DNA from: Yponomeuta sedellus
Lineage: Eukaryota; Arthropoda; Insecta; Lepidoptera; Yponomeutidae
Length of the DNA stretch: 64,000 nt
Direction: 5' to 3'
Assembly (NCBI GenBank): GCA_934045075.1
Contig: OW203734.1
Span: forward strand, 10,489,516-10,553,515
The notes beneath the pieces are model-generated. The model was not told the DNA's origin, ran no database searches, and saw only the letters and a list, made by a program, of their open reading frames with translations. Each line of letters starts with the position of its first letter. Positions within the stretch are counted from its first letter, which is position 1. This document shows, piece after piece, positions 33,420-45,705 of the stretch. The position numbers were made by a program, and so were the translations under genes.

Positions 33420-35436
33420 AGAACGAACCTTTAATTGCGACCAGAAGGCAATGGGCGATACGAGACAGAAATAAAATTTAGCGTGCCTTGAGGAGGCTAA
33501 CTATCATCAGCAACGTTACATCCGCACATTACAATCATTTGTCAGAGACTCAAACTAAGACAGCATATATCAAGATTAGACCAAGTATTACACAAGGACA
33601 TACACAACGTAAAAACCGCAACACAAGGACCACAAAGTACAAAGAACAGCATGAAGGCTTTCGTTATTTGTACAAATCGTAGCTGTAGCGAGAATCAAAC
33701 TCGTAATCTGCTAATGGATGACGACTGATGACTTCAACTTAACTTATATGGAATATAGTAAGAGCTCGCCGAAACGCACAGTTGGTATGAGGGTGCCAAA
33801 GTGGAGCTCGTGTATTAGTGCGCTTCAAACAAACAGCCACCTACGGGGATTATTAAAGTACTCGCAAATTCTAAGACAACGCATTTATAGAAGGTGGTCA
33901 TTACTTACTTTGTAAGCTAAATCCAGTCTTATTGCAAAGATTGAGAGGGGAATTCGCCGATATTAAGTTTGTGTATGGTGTTGATAGATAGACAGATAAC
34001 ACACTTCATTGTATAGCCAGAAAAAAGAATAGTTGGGTAGTTGCGTCAAAGTGCATACAAATTCACTTAGACAACGAATTGAAATATCAGTACTATCAGT
34101 TAGTATTAATCTTAAACGGATCAACAACTCAAGTGCGGTTGGGACCCCTAACGACCTGATTTGTAGTCAGCGCATTGCCGAGCCACAATTTTATTTTCCA
34201 ATTTACTCGAACGCGGTTACTAAAGATGATCTAAAGGCCGGCCATAACGAGACACTTGTCTAATTTATTTTCACCTCGTCCCGAGTTTCTCCTTTGAGTC
34301 CTCGCCATGGGTCTCGAGATAAGTGCCCACTTCGTCAAAATTAGACGCGACAAAAATCGTAATAGAGACGTACAATAAACACCGCAGTCGGAAATGATTT
34401 GGCCGACAGAAAACCGGCAAAAATACACGGGAGAAAGAAGCGACGGTACGTCGGATTGACAAAGGGAAATTAATAGAGGAGTGAATACATAAAGCTCGTC
34501 TGTACCGGAACGCTACCGTAAATCGAAACTGTCATAACCATTTATTAAAATCTTCTGCTCGCCTAGTTCCTCTCGTCGGAATGTTGTGGCAAAGAATTAT
34601 ATTATGAATATTCGGAATCTGAACTGAGCTAGCCACTTGTCGAGGCAGGACGAAGCGACGTAATTTCATTTGACTTTCATCTCACTGTCGCGAGTAACTG
34701 GTGTAAAAAACAAACAGCAATGTTGTGGTAATTAATTCCAGACATGGAGTCTTTCGTTCCACATGTACTTCTACCTTAATTATTTAAGGTACCTTATAAG
34801 GTTAGGTTTACCTTATTTACAATGATTATTTTGGAAAACATAAATCTAACACCCTTTTGTTTGTTTTTATATGGACCTAAGTTGTTCGAAATAAATGCTA
34901 TATTATTATTATTATAAAGGATTAGGCAAGTTTATTTCTGTATATAACCTATATAAATATCGTATTGCTGATAATTTTCCCTAATTAAATAAAGTAAATA
35001 AGCAAGCATTAAAATTATATTCCTCTAATGAAAGAGTTTTCTTTGCACTCAGTAAGTACAAAGTTGCACAAAAGAACATATGTACGTACGCGTGTCTTAT
35101 CCAAAAGCCCTCTTGTATATTCTTTTCAAGGCAAGCCGGCAAATGGTCATAAATGTTACGAGTATTTTTTGCCGGCTAAAAGTTCGGAGACAAATGATTC
35201 GCGGCAAAATGGAAGCAAAGGCTTACAGCTCCGTAGCAAGTGTTGAGAGACAGTCGGAGAGACTTTCGCGGCAGAAAGAATATAGGTAGAATCAAGAACA
35301 GAAAATTCACTCGGCTAAATTCGGGATAAATGATTGATTGACTATGTTATAATCTAGCTTATATTGTGTTTAATTCCAGCTTAAATTGATTTACTCTGAC
35401 AGCGATCCGATTCCCAGTGCTGTCATGTACCTATGA
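33420..35436. other. unique-looking DNA in intron 2
   Basis: No repeat family dominates; a (TTA)n retroposon-like tail is at about 34885-34915. Short open frames on both strands (33488, 34033, 34231, 35028) lack motifs. Confidence 0.35.
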
Positions 35437-35815
35437 CGTTGTTTATTTTCAAAGTTATGTACATCTACAAATTTGTAGTGGCAATACGCTAGCCGTGAAG
35501 GAAATCTCGTGAGAAAATTCGCGGCTTGGTTGGCTCCGCACTCTTGACTAGTCATTTCTGTGGGTTAGGCTGATTAAGTTAGGCACGTTAAGCTGTTAGT
35601 GCCGGCTGTCATGTAATGGCAGTCGTTAAGCCATGTCAAAGGCCTTATGGGCGGCTTAATAACATTTGACAGTAACGCTTGCCACTGTCTTACAATCCTC
35701 AACGAACCCAGACTTGGCCCCCGTGGTGGAGTATGGCCTAACCTTCTTGCGATGCAGGAAGAGACCCGTGCCCCAACAGTGACGACATACGAGGGTTGAT
35801 ATTGTGGCTGATTAA
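35437..35815 (+). mobile_element. SINE family C and family X fragments
   Basis: 35437-35530 shares GTACATCTACAAATTTGTAG and GGAAATCTCGTGAG with family C. 35540-35815 carries family X phrases (TGTAATGGCAGTCGTTAAGC, GGAGTATGGCCTAACCTTC, GAGGGTTGATATTG). Confidence 0.5.
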
Positions 35816-35970
35816 GCAGTCAGAACGGTACAGGTGCTGGAAGTCTACTTTATCTAAAACAGTTTCCCAGGCACTGCAGCGGTCAGGTGATCCTTCACCC
35901 ATCTAGTGTAAGTGAAGGTGCCACTGGACGCTGTATGACATCACATGGATGCAAAGTATTTGACGTATTT

Positions 35971-36614
35971 TGGCGGCGCGGTTACAAAAATGTGAATTAT
36001 TAGTGGACTGTATGCGGTTAATTTATATTTGAAAAAGTGGAGCTGAACCCTGGGGTGAGGATAGGGCTGCCGCGGTTGAGGTCGGGATAGAAAGACAGCC
36101 CTGGAAGGAAAAGAAACACACTGACCTTTGGCTTCACTTTTCGGCAGTTGCGTATTCGAAAACAAGGCGGACCCGGCCAGCTGGATAACCTCAGCTGGTG
36201 GCGATGGGAGTCCAAAACTGCTAATGGCACTGGTGCAGGCACAGTTCATAAGCTGTTATAGTTATTATTACACGATTCACTTTCGGTTGTCTTAGCCAAA
36301 ATTAATAAATTGCGTCAGAAAAAATGTCTGCTGCGGGCGCGGGTACATGAAATTCAAAAGTCACAAGAAAAAAAAATCCACAGCGCCTCTGGTGGCGGGT
36401 TTAGGAAGCTTCTCGCCAGCGCGATCTTCGTGCATCTCGCTCGCGCACATATTGTAGGCGTGTGTGTGGGAAAAGGATACAAATGTGGGCAGGAAGTTGG
36501 GTATCAGCTCCCTACCATAGTAAACAATATTACTTTTTTTAAACGATACATATGGAAATAAAGAAACGCGGGAAGATTTGAATTATCTATTACATTTCTC
36601 TAACGGCGCAACCA
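35971..36614 (-). repeat. BEL/Pao 3' LTR (644 bp)
   Basis: Compared line by line with 42670-43313; no difference was found. Starts TGGCGGCGCGGTTAC and ends GGCGCAACCA on the plus strand. Open frames inside (for example 35941-36249 minus and 36310-36561 plus) occur identically in both LTRs and are not genes. Confidence 0.93.
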
Positions 36615-36625
36615 TTCCCCCCCGG
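36615..36625 (-). other. polypurine tract of the BEL element
   Basis: On the minus strand CCGGGGGGGAA ends immediately before the TG of the 3' LTR, the position expected for plus-strand DNA priming. Confidence 0.75.
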
Positions 36626-36694
36626 CTTGAAGGAACGCCTTCAAAAAAATAGTTGACTATGCTAAACTTAACCTAAGACGCGACTATCATAAAA

Positions 36695-37998
36695 CTAATG
36701 TCTAGGTAAAGGGCACAGACGTACAACCGGGCGCAAGTACGAACCAGTCGCAGTCTTTACGCGTACAACACGCACCACACCATCTGTGGCAGGAAAAACT
36801 TCTTCAACGACCCGAGAGGCCAGTGAAGTGGCGGTGCGTTTTCAGTATTAAGAATCACGACAGTACCTACAGTTATCGGATTACTTGATGTATTCCATTT
36901 ATCGCGGGACTGCAATGTGTGCAGGAACTCCGTTCGCCATCGCTTCCAAAACGATTGTACTAATTTATCCAGCAAATCATGGCGAGACAGAATATGAAGT
37001 CTATCTTCGTCTACATCCAGGGCCGGGAGATACCGCAGTGGAGTTAAATTTAAAAAGTGTGCGGGCGTTAATGCAAGAGGTTCTGAAGGATCGATAGAGA
37101 GCGTCCGACAAAGAGGTCGCGTGTTCATTATAGCTTCTACTTGAGCGAGGACAGTAGTCATCTCTTCAAACGATAAAACTTGCTCACCGATGACACGGAA
37201 TAGATGCGTCTTCAAGCTTTTAATATTGGTTTCCCAATTTCCACCAAAGTGACTAGCAGCTGGTGTATTTAGTGACCAAGTTATGCGGTTTTCAGCTAAT
37301 ACGTGGGCAAAGTCTGTATTAAAATGCTTCGAACTCAAAAAGGCATGAAGTTCGGAAAGAACTCGTTTCGCGCCAACGTAATTTTTCCCATTGTCCGAAT
37401 ACATACGACCTACAGGACCGCGACGAGACAAGAAACGTTTAAAAGCTGCCATAAAGCTCGCCGTGCTGAGATCGCCTGCTAATTCAATATGAACAGCGCG
37501 TGTTGTCATACAGACAAATAAGCAAACATATGCCTTGGCAGACCGTATACCACGGCCACGGGTAACGGTGACCTTCAAAGGTCCAGCGAAGTCGGTGCCT
37601 GTATGCACGAAAGGCTTAGCGGATTGTACGACACGGCACGATTTATGATCTGACATTTCCGGAAAAGTTGGTTTAGGACGAAGCTTGTAACAAGGAATGC
37701 ATTTGTGTACCCTGTTGCGAATCAAATTGCGGGCGGACAAGATCCAGTAACTTTGACGTAAGATTGACATAAGCAGATCGGGACCTGCGTGGCAATTGAC
37801 TTTGTGGTGATAGTCCACCAACAAATCTAATATATGATGTTTGCGCGGCAAAATAATGGGATGTTTTTGCTCGAAACTCAATTCTGACTTAGTTAAACGA
37901 CCTCCAACTCTAATAAGACCATTTTGTAAGAACGGCTTAAGTCGCTGAAAGGCGCGGCTGCAAGACCTTCCAGTGTGCAATTTGAAAATCTCGTCTGA
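36695..37998 (-). pseudogene. BEL integrase region
   Basis: On the minus strand the frame carries a zinc-binding HHCC region (HHKVNCHAG .. CIPCYKLRP) and an integrase core: HTGTDFAGP (first Asp), YSDNGKNYVGA (second Asp) and HFGGNWE (Glu). It continues to NPITVGTVVILNTENAPP, the usual start of the C-terminal region. After PLG (about 36815) the frame is wrong and stops at 36757. The neighbouring frame continues with family-like sequence to a stop at 36695-36697, so a small indel has occurred. The catalytic residues are present, but the tail of about 40 residues is lost in the main frame. Confidence 0.85.
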
Positions 37999-38006
37999 AA
38001 AGCATA

Positions 38007-38058
38007 GATAGATAGATAGATAGAATATTCTTTATTGCATGTACACCAAGGATTACAT
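38007..38058 (-). mobile_element. tiny retroposon 3' tail inserted in BEL pol
   Basis: 52 bp between 8-bp direct repeats AAAGCATA (37999-38006 and 38059-38066). On the minus strand it reads AATCCTTGGTGTACATGCAA, TAAAGAATATTC, then (TATC)n. The same tail is at 45200-45255. It is a severely 5'-truncated LINE or SINE end. It adds 60 bp, including the duplication, and introduces stops. Confidence 0.85.
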
Positions 38059-41000
38059 AAAGCATAAAGCCTGTAAATAACGAAAAACTGTATGTTCTGC
38101 ATATTCCAAGTCTGCGGCGGTTACAAACTCACGGCGAGGTAACAATTTTATAAAACGACAGACATAGACGACACAGCGTAACAGCTTAGACCAAGAAGAG
38201 ATGCGACTTGCCATAGAAATAATAGGAGATTCCTCCTGCGGAACGGACGTAACCAAACAATGTTTCTTCTCTTCTGGCGGGTTTGAAATAGTCGACGGGT
38301 TAAATGTGGCAACGGGCCACTCTATCGGGTCACATGTGATCCAGGCAGGGCCATGGAACCACAGCGGATGGTCAATAATCTGTGCGGGAGTAAGACCACG
38401 AGAGAGACAATCAGCGGGATTACTCGAGCCAGACACGTGACGAAACACTTCCGGAGACAACAATGACTGAACCCTGGAAACCCGATTCGCGACAAAGGTA
38501 TCCCACCTGTGGGGCGAAGCGTGAATCCAACACAGAGCCACCGTGGAGTCCGAGAATGCGTATACAGCTTGAAATTTAACGCGATTGCTGCAAGCGTCTA
38601 TTATATTGTTAATTAACTTTGCAAGCAAAAGCGCCGCGCAAAGCTCAAGATGAGCTAGTGAAACGACCTTACGGGGTGCGACCTTGGATTTGGAACCAAT
38701 GAGGTGTACAGTGCTGTCACCTTCATTTTCAACACGGAAATAAACCACTGCGCCATAAGCTTTTTCGCTAGCATCAGCGAAGCCGATGATGCTCACCACA
38801 CTTCCAGCTGTAATGTCAACATGACGTGGTACCTTGATTTGTTCAAGTAAGGGGAGCTCTTCTCTAAAGCGGGACCATGAAGATACAATATTTTCAGGAG
38901 GAGCATCATCCCAGTCACAATTGGAAAGCCACAGTTCCTTGATAAGGAGTTTGGCGGATAAAATCACGGGAGCTACAAAGCCCATCAAATCCCACAACCT
39001 TGCCACGCAAGACAAAATAGTGCGTTTAGTACATTTTTCATCAGGTTTACAAACTTTTAAGCTGAATTGATCAGAGCTCGGTGACCAACACAATCCTAGC
39101 ACCTTATGAGCATCGGATTCGTCAAATTCCTTAACGGAAGAGAGGCGGTGTGAAGGTGGAATTGAATTCAAAACCGTTTGCGAATTACTTGTCCACTTTA
39201 CAAGATCAAATTGTCCCGCTTTCATTAAGGAAATAACTTGGGTAGCCGTAGCTATAGCCTCGTCCTCGCTATCAAGACTATAGACAAAATCGTCCATATA
39301 AAGCCCAGTCCGAACAATTTCGCTAGCCTTCGGGAAAGTTTCGCCCTCATCGGAAGCGAGTTGCTTTATAGTGCGAAGTGCGTGATATGGACTCGACTTA
39401 AGGCCGAAACACACACGGTTGAATTGAAAAACCTGAATTGGTTCGTCAGACGAAAACCGATATAAAATTCTTTGGAATCTGCGGTCACATTCGCGGACAC
39501 CGATGCAAAGAAACATCTGCCTAATATCAGCTGAGAGCGCAACGGCAAACAGGCGGAAATTAACAACAATGTTAAACAGATTTCCCTGTAGATTCTGTCC
39601 ATTATACAAGATGTCATTGAGAGACACAGATGTGCTAGTCGCAGCACTAGCGTTGAGTACGACGCGCAATTTTGAGGTAAGTTTGTCCTCCCTTATAACT
39701 CCATGGTGCGGTATTGTATAAGAAGGTGCATTAATATTTTCTTCTGTGTCAGGAGGTGCGGCTGAGATATATTCTTTCTCTAAATATTCACGAATGACGT
39801 CATCATAGGCTTGCTTCAATTTAGGTGAAGTCTGCATTCGGCGCTCGAGGCCGAGGAAACACCTCTCAGCTCTACGCCGGGAGTCTCCAAGGGAAGATAC
39901 GTCACCCTTGAAGGGGAGTGCGACCGTATAGCGGCCATCTACACTGCGTGTGGTAGTGCGAGTGTAAATATCCTCACACTCCTTATCGTCGGGGCTCAGA
40001 ATCGGCGAAACATTCACCTCTTCTAGTTCCCAGAACTTGCGGATCACAGGCTCTAAACAATCGGCAGCGATGCAGTGGCACGCAACAGTGGTATATGAAC
40101 AAATATTTAACTTAGCGGGCGCGGAGCCTACGATCACGTACCCTAATACGGTTTCCATCGCGTAAGGCGCGACGTGTGCGGATTCACCTTGGACCTTGCG
40201 GGATAAGATGAGCTGCGGGAAAATCGAAGCGCCAACTAGAACATCTATAGCACCGGGGATGTCATACGTATCATCGGCCAGAGGCAAGCCCTTCAGATGC
40301 GACAGAAGCGAAGTGTCGTTACTCACGGTCGGTAAGCGTTCAGTTATTTTATCTACGACTAAGGAGTCCATATCAAACTCCGAGTTTCGATCGGCGCATG
40401 AGTAAAACTTGACTCTTACAGAACCCTGAGTAGTTTTAGACGAACCTCCTATGCCTTTTACAACAGAACATGCCGGCGTTCGATGAGCATTGAATCCTAA
40501 GCGATCACAACACTCACGCGTTATAAAATTGCTTTGAGAAGCACTGTCCAATAATGCTCGAACATAATGTTCTTTGCCATTGGCATCGACCACAATAATC
40601 TTTGCAGTGGCGAGCAAAACAGTGGTGGGCACAGGCACAACGTCGTTATTGTGATTATTAAGTGCGCATAACGATACATCCCCACTGCGAGAAACAACGT
40701 GCGGTGGGCCTTCTTTCCCCAACGAACCCAATCCTGCGCCTTTCTCGAAAGGAGACACCGATTTGTTTACGCGCGGCGCGGTCGCCACGCCGGACGGCGC
40801 CGGTGGCGGCGGCGGTGTGTCGTCGAGTGTGCTCACTTTGGATGCGGCATTTTTATGGTCAAAGTGTAACATCGTGTGATGCTTATGGTTACACTTATGA
40901 CATTGCGTATTAGAGTTGCAACTGAGTGTGCGATGATGGCTGCTTAAACAATTGACGCAAAATGAATGCGATTTAACAAATTTGTAACGCTCGGTAGGTG

Positions 41001-41301
41001 TCATTTTATGAAAACCCGGACATTTAAACAAATGCTCGTGTTGCGAATTACACAGAGCGCACCAAGCGTGCGGGGATGCGGGAGTAGTATTTACATAAGT
41101 ATGCGTTGACTTAAGTGGCTTCGACGGCGCATTCATTCCGCGATCAACATTCTTCTTCGTTGCTTCATGTTTTGACGCGGAAGAGGCGCGTTGCAATATT
41201 TTAAAATGATCGCGAACGAATGACACTAAGGTGTCGAACTGTGGGATGTCAGTGCCACTATTGGTCAGCTCGAAAGCGCGTGCGGTGTCGGAATCTAACT
41301 T
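38059..41301 (-). pseudogene. BEL gag (C-terminal), protease, reverse transcriptase, RNase H
   Basis: A minus-strand frame of more than 1000 codons. In order: zinc-knuckle cluster (WCALCNSQHEHLFKC, FCVNCLSSHH, CHKCNHKHH); aspartic protease ALLDSASQSNFI; reverse transcriptase with LRVVLNASA, LSADIRQMFL, FGLKSSPY and the active site LYMDDFVYS; RNase H with IGFADASEKAYGAVVY and AFSDSTVALCWIH. Domain order and motifs are BEL/Pao. Upstream it is in the same frame as the gag start, separated by a single TAG at 41302. Downstream it reaches the inserted retroposon tail and stops. No frameshift was noticed within it. Confidence 0.92.
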
Positions 41302-41304
41302 CTA

Positions 41305-42048
41305 TAAAGCAGTATACAAAAATATAAGATCCGAAATATTATCGATTTTTAAATTCTTTAGCGCGGAAACTGACGTTACGAATTTATCGAGAAATTGTTC
41401 AAGACTGGAAGCGTTCGCGGAAGTCAGAGGTTTCATCTCAAAGATTTGATCAAAGTATGAAGAAGCGAGTTGTCGCTTATCTTCGTATCTACTTATCAGC
41501 GAATCCAGAATGACAGAGTAATTTTCGGCGCACGGAGTGATGCCTGCAAATACTGATTGCGCCCTGCCGGTCAATTTACCAATTAAATAATGCAACTTCT
41601 CAGAGTCTGTTAAAATGGGATTGTCATGAACCGTGTTTTTGAAGGTCGTGTAAAACAACGGCCAGGTTTTTATATCACCGTTAAACTCGAGCAATTCAAT
41701 TGGCGGCAATCTGGGCCTGCCACCTCTGAAGTCGCTGCCTACATTCTGCGGTACAACAATTAATGACTTCGCTGCCCGTTTAACGCGACAGTACAAGTCT
41801 TCAAACGCGTTAAGAGGTTGATAATTAATTTGTTGTTGCGGTTTTAATTTTAATTCCAAAGAGTTTATATCATCCAACACACTTTCGAAATTCGTTCGTA
41901 ACTTGTCAATAGTTTCGATTTCGCACAGAAACGTTTCCCTTACATTCTCATCAGAAAGATTTTTCGACCTATCGGCAATAACTTGCATGCGCGAGAAAAT
42001 AAGGTCCCTTTTTGCGCATAACAGTGACAACTTACTCTCATCTGCCAT
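41305..42048 (-). pseudogene. BEL gag N-terminal part, ended by an in-frame TAG
   Basis: An ATG at 42048 begins MADESKLSLLCAKRDLI, followed by a helical N-terminus and a DUF1759-like capsid region (RLPPIELLEFNGDIKTWPLF, KLHYLIGKLTGRAQSVFAGI). The frame ends at TAG (41302-41304) after FLYTAL. The next codons in the same frame continue with family-like sequence (KLDSDTARAFEL), so the TAG is most simply a nonsense mutation. Stop readthrough cannot be excluded from sequence alone. Confidence 0.85.
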
Positions 42049-42650
42049 GACTCAAATGCGAATGTAATAGAAACTATAAATATGCGTTGCAATAAATAAC
42101 GCAGATTTTTTGTACCAGGCTATACGATAAGCGATGGGGAACAGATGATATCTACCCACAGTGCGGTGCGGTGCGGTGCGTCAAAAGTAATCAGACTAAA
42201 CAGGTAGGAAGGTACTTCAACGTAGGTAGGTACCCACTACAGGTCCGTCTCAATACCTTGCGGATAAGAAAATTAAATGTACCTAGGTACTTAGCAATAT
42301 TTTGGGTACCAGGTGAATGCGTTAGATACTGTATTTAATACTTTAGTAGTATGCAATCGCTATCTACCAACAATAAATCGTTAACCAAAATACAACAACT
42401 GCGGGGTAAATGAACAAATAAAGTTGTTGCGGAGTCGAAAAACGATGCGTTTTACATTAAAAGCGTGCGGTAAGCGAGTACCTACTTACTACGATGCGGT
42501 GAATATGAACTTGGAAATAGTCGTAGTGAGTACGTATCACTATTAAATATGGAAATAATACACAGTACAAATGTATGCGAATGCGAAATATGATACGAAT
42601 TGTATCCTAATACCTACGAATCTCATAGGTCGTGACCTTAAGAATCCGTA

Positions 42651-42663
42651 CTCGTATGGACCA
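42651..42663 (-). other. candidate primer binding site of the BEL element
   Basis: Six bases inside the 5' LTR edge, the minus strand reads TGGTCCATACGAG, starting with TGG as expected for the complement of a tRNA 3' CCA end. The matching tRNA was not identified, so the call is tentative. Confidence 0.45.
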
Positions 42664-42669
42664 AACAAA

Positions 42670-43313
42670 TGGCGGCGCGGTTACAAAAATGTGAATTATT
42701 AGTGGACTGTATGCGGTTAATTTATATTTGAAAAAGTGGAGCTGAACCCTGGGGTGAGGATAGGGCTGCCGCGGTTGAGGTCGGGATAGAAAGACAGCCC
42801 TGGAAGGAAAAGAAACACACTGACCTTTGGCTTCACTTTTCGGCAGTTGCGTATTCGAAAACAAGGCGGACCCGGCCAGCTGGATAACCTCAGCTGGTGG
42901 CGATGGGAGTCCAAAACTGCTAATGGCACTGGTGCAGGCACAGTTCATAAGCTGTTATAGTTATTATTACACGATTCACTTTCGGTTGTCTTAGCCAAAA
43001 TTAATAAATTGCGTCAGAAAAAATGTCTGCTGCGGGCGCGGGTACATGAAATTCAAAAGTCACAAGAAAAAAAAATCCACAGCGCCTCTGGTGGCGGGTT
43101 TAGGAAGCTTCTCGCCAGCGCGATCTTCGTGCATCTCGCTCGCGCACATATTGTAGGCGTGTGTGTGGGAAAAGGATACAAATGTGGGCAGGAAGTTGGG
43201 TATCAGCTCCCTACCATAGTAAACAATATTACTTTTTTTAAACGATACATATGGAAATAAAGAAACGCGGGAAGATTTGAATTATCTATTACATTTCTCT
43301 AACGGCGCAACCA
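42670..43313 (-). repeat. BEL/Pao 5' LTR (644 bp)
   Basis: Upstream LTR in transcription direction, ending TGGCGGCGCGG-CA on the inner side and followed outward by the target repeat TATTT. No difference from the 3' LTR was found by eye. Confidence 0.93.
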
Positions 43314-43318
43314 TATTT

Positions 43319-44336
43319 ATTTTAAGAAAATATTTAATTTGTTACGTTTCATAAGTCCTTGATATTTCAGCAATGAACAAGATTAGATAAAAATATTATT
43401 TATTGTACACCAGGAAAAAATTAACATAAAATAATTACAAAGATACAATACAGTTGGCAGCGTTATTGAAGAAGATTATCTTTTTGAAACACAATCGTCT
43501 CCGTAGGTAACAAAATAGATTTTTATTTATTTGCTGTATCATTATGTACGATTACAATTTTGATGTACGCTTTTGTCAGTATCTCTTATTTTATTATAAT
43601 TTTTATTTTATTATTATTTGTTGCTCTTGAGTGAATGTAACAAAACTTACCCGATGAAAAGTTTAGTTGAACCGACTTTCTTAACATTACTCGTTTGTGG
43701 TTGAGATTTGGAGGGTATGTGAGTAATTTTATTATACGAGTATCTAGTAGAGGTAGCTGTTTTTGTACCTTATCTTTTATTCATTTATCTTGCACGTATA
43801 TGTGACGAAGGCACATTTTTTCCACTTTGTGGAGTAAGCCTTCATGTTTTATTTTGAAACACAGTTTTTTCGTACCTATTCTTTCAGCGCTCTAGGAGAA
43901 AATTCCCGAGCATTATATAAGCACAATAACCCTCGGTTTCTCGTACACTAACAATCTATTAATCTTCTGTTAACAGCCTGTAAATTGGATATACAGAAAT
44001 AGAAAATGTTTATTTGTTTTTAAACATATTAGATTAAGGCACAATAATCACTTATACTACAGAACAATATGGACATTCTAATCAGACATATGAAAAACCA
44101 CTGGCAGGTGTCATCTGAAGATCATCTCGTTATTAACTTAATGTTATTCTACGAGGAATTAAGGGTAACTAAATCTATTAGTTTTATTTTAACAAATAAG
44201 CAGATCTTCAGACGGATTCCACTTACGAGTATGTTGCAGCGAAACTATGTGTTTGCTACATTTTCAATTTGGTTTTAAATTTATTGCTGATAAAGTATAG
44301 AATCAGGCGTTACTTTTCGGAAGTCCATAATACTCG
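43319..44336. other. intron 2 stretch, nothing recognised
   Basis: AT-rich DNA with a plus-strand frame at 44069-44278 that lacks motifs. Confidence 0.4.
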
Positions 44337-44338
44337 TA

Positions 44339-44560
44339 GCATTAAAAAGTTAAAATTACTTTGCTAAATTCCGCCAAAAACCCACAAGCACCATGCGGTT
44401 AGTTAATGCACCGCCCTCCCTCCCACTTTTTCAAGCAGAAGCACGACACGAACACACTACCACCGACACCAATACTTGTGTGAGAAAACACGCGACGCGT
44501 TTTGCCTCTAACTGTGGGATTTTTGGCGGAATTTAGCAAATAAATTTTAACTTTTAATGC
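44339..44560. mobile_element. MITE with about 47-bp inverted ends, TA target duplication
   Basis: Left GCATTAAAAAGTTAAAATTA then TTTGCTAAATTCCGCCAAAAA; the right end is its inverted copy. TA flanks at 44337-44338 and 44561-44562 fit Tc1/mariner-type mobilisation. No coding capacity. A partial relative is at 30.7 kb. Confidence 0.7.
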
Positions 44561-45199
44561 TAATCACTGATAATTGAAAATACTTTACAATAATACTAAA
44601 GGGACAGTGAGAGTTAACTAGGGCCTAATTTTATGCACCAAATCCTGACAGCACCCGTTTGTTTGTGATGTTTGCGATAGCAATTAGTATGGAACTTCAC
44701 ATTTCCACCTTAGTCCTGACCCTGAAAATAACGATAGAAATATTTGAACTAAAACTTTCGTAAGTACTACACATTATTAACATAATTCCGGATTCACTTA
44801 CTTGATTTTTTTTTAGATGTAGAATCCTGGAATTAAATTAACAATAAAAAAAAAATATTTTCAATGTCAGGACTGAGGGGTTTATACGGCGCTTACGGAG
44901 TGTTTTAAGGCATCAATAGCAAATAATAACGTAACTAATCTTAAACTTGCAACTGAAGCTAAACTTAATGACCGTTTACACGTTTATTTAACATAGAATT
45001 TAGTCACTACTACACCTACTTAGGGCGCTTAGGGGCGCTAACTAGCGGCACCAATATGCGGCACCAATACCAATAATAATCATAACTTGTTTTTATCTCA
45101 AAGTGAACATGAGAAATCATAACAACATAATGGTTGTCTGGAAGAAATTACTTTTAGTAATAAGGCCGCCACTTGTACTGTACTGTTATTTTATAAGTC

Positions 45200-45255
45200 T
45201 CTTATGTAATCCTGGGTGTACATGCAATAAAGAATATTCTATCTATCAATCTAAC
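45200..45255 (+). mobile_element. retroposon 3' tail, same family as the insertion in BEL pol
   Basis: TTATGTAATCCTGGGTGTAC, ATGCAATAAAGAATATTC and a short TATC-like tail match 38007-38058 in reverse complement. Confidence 0.65.
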
Positions 45256-45434
45256 AACTGTGATAACTATTTTTAGAACGTACAGTCTAGAATTTAGGAT
45301 CAACAATCGAAGTTTTATCGATTTCCGCCAAAAACGGCCGTTTCAAACGAAAATCAATTAAAGTCCTAGGATATTTATACTACATTCTAGGCTATATGTT
45401 CTAAAAATAGTTACCATATATAATAAGATTTCTC

Positions 45435-45705
45435 ATAGTATTTATTAATAATTCGCGATACTCATACACAGTTATATATTAAACGGATCAAATCGCGATT
45501 ATTTATTAGGTAAAACGTAATTATCTTATTTCCCGACGTTTCGGCAGCGTCACAGTTGCCGTGGTCTTGGGTAGACTGAAGTGGCGAGTAGGTACAGTCA
45601 ATTATTGTGGGTAGTCACTTTTAATTTTTCGCAGCTGGCCGACACTACACTCACTACGTACTCATTACCTAATAAATAATCGCGATTTGACCCGTTTAAT
45701 ATATA
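45435..45705 (-). mobile_element. inserted repeat with CCCGACGTTTCGG core, 10-bp target duplication
   Basis: AAGATTTCTC at 45425-45434 and 45706-45715 flanks it. It contains two inverted arms of about 40 bp (TATATATTAAACGG(A/G)TCAAATCGCG) around TTTCCCGACGTTTCGGCAGC. It is nested in the MITE 45023-45807 and related to 30304-30525. Confidence 0.7.

Larger units (their letters stand above)
35971..43313 (-). mobile_element. complete BEL/Pao LTR retrotransposon
   Basis: 7343 bp on the minus strand, in the sense of the host gene. Flanked by a 5-bp target duplication TATTT (35966-35970 and 43314-43318). LTRs are 644 bp each and begin TG, end CA. Between them is one long reading direction for Gag (DUF1759-like region and zinc knuckles), aspartic protease, reverse transcriptase, RNase H and integrase, the order of BEL/Pao elements. 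No envelope-like frame was seen. The coding region has an in-frame TAG in gag (41302-41304), a small retroposon insertion in pol (38007-38058) and a frameshift near the end of integrase (about 36815). The copy is therefore not autonomous although the LTRs look identical. Confidence 0.92.

Noticed and set aside
35941..36561. Open frames inside the left LTR (and identical ones at 42607-43260)
   Set aside because: They recur in both LTRs and match no protein; they are by-products of LTR sequence.
38201..40913. Plus-strand frames of 70-93 codons across the BEL body
   Set aside because: All are antisense shadows of the gag-pol frame.
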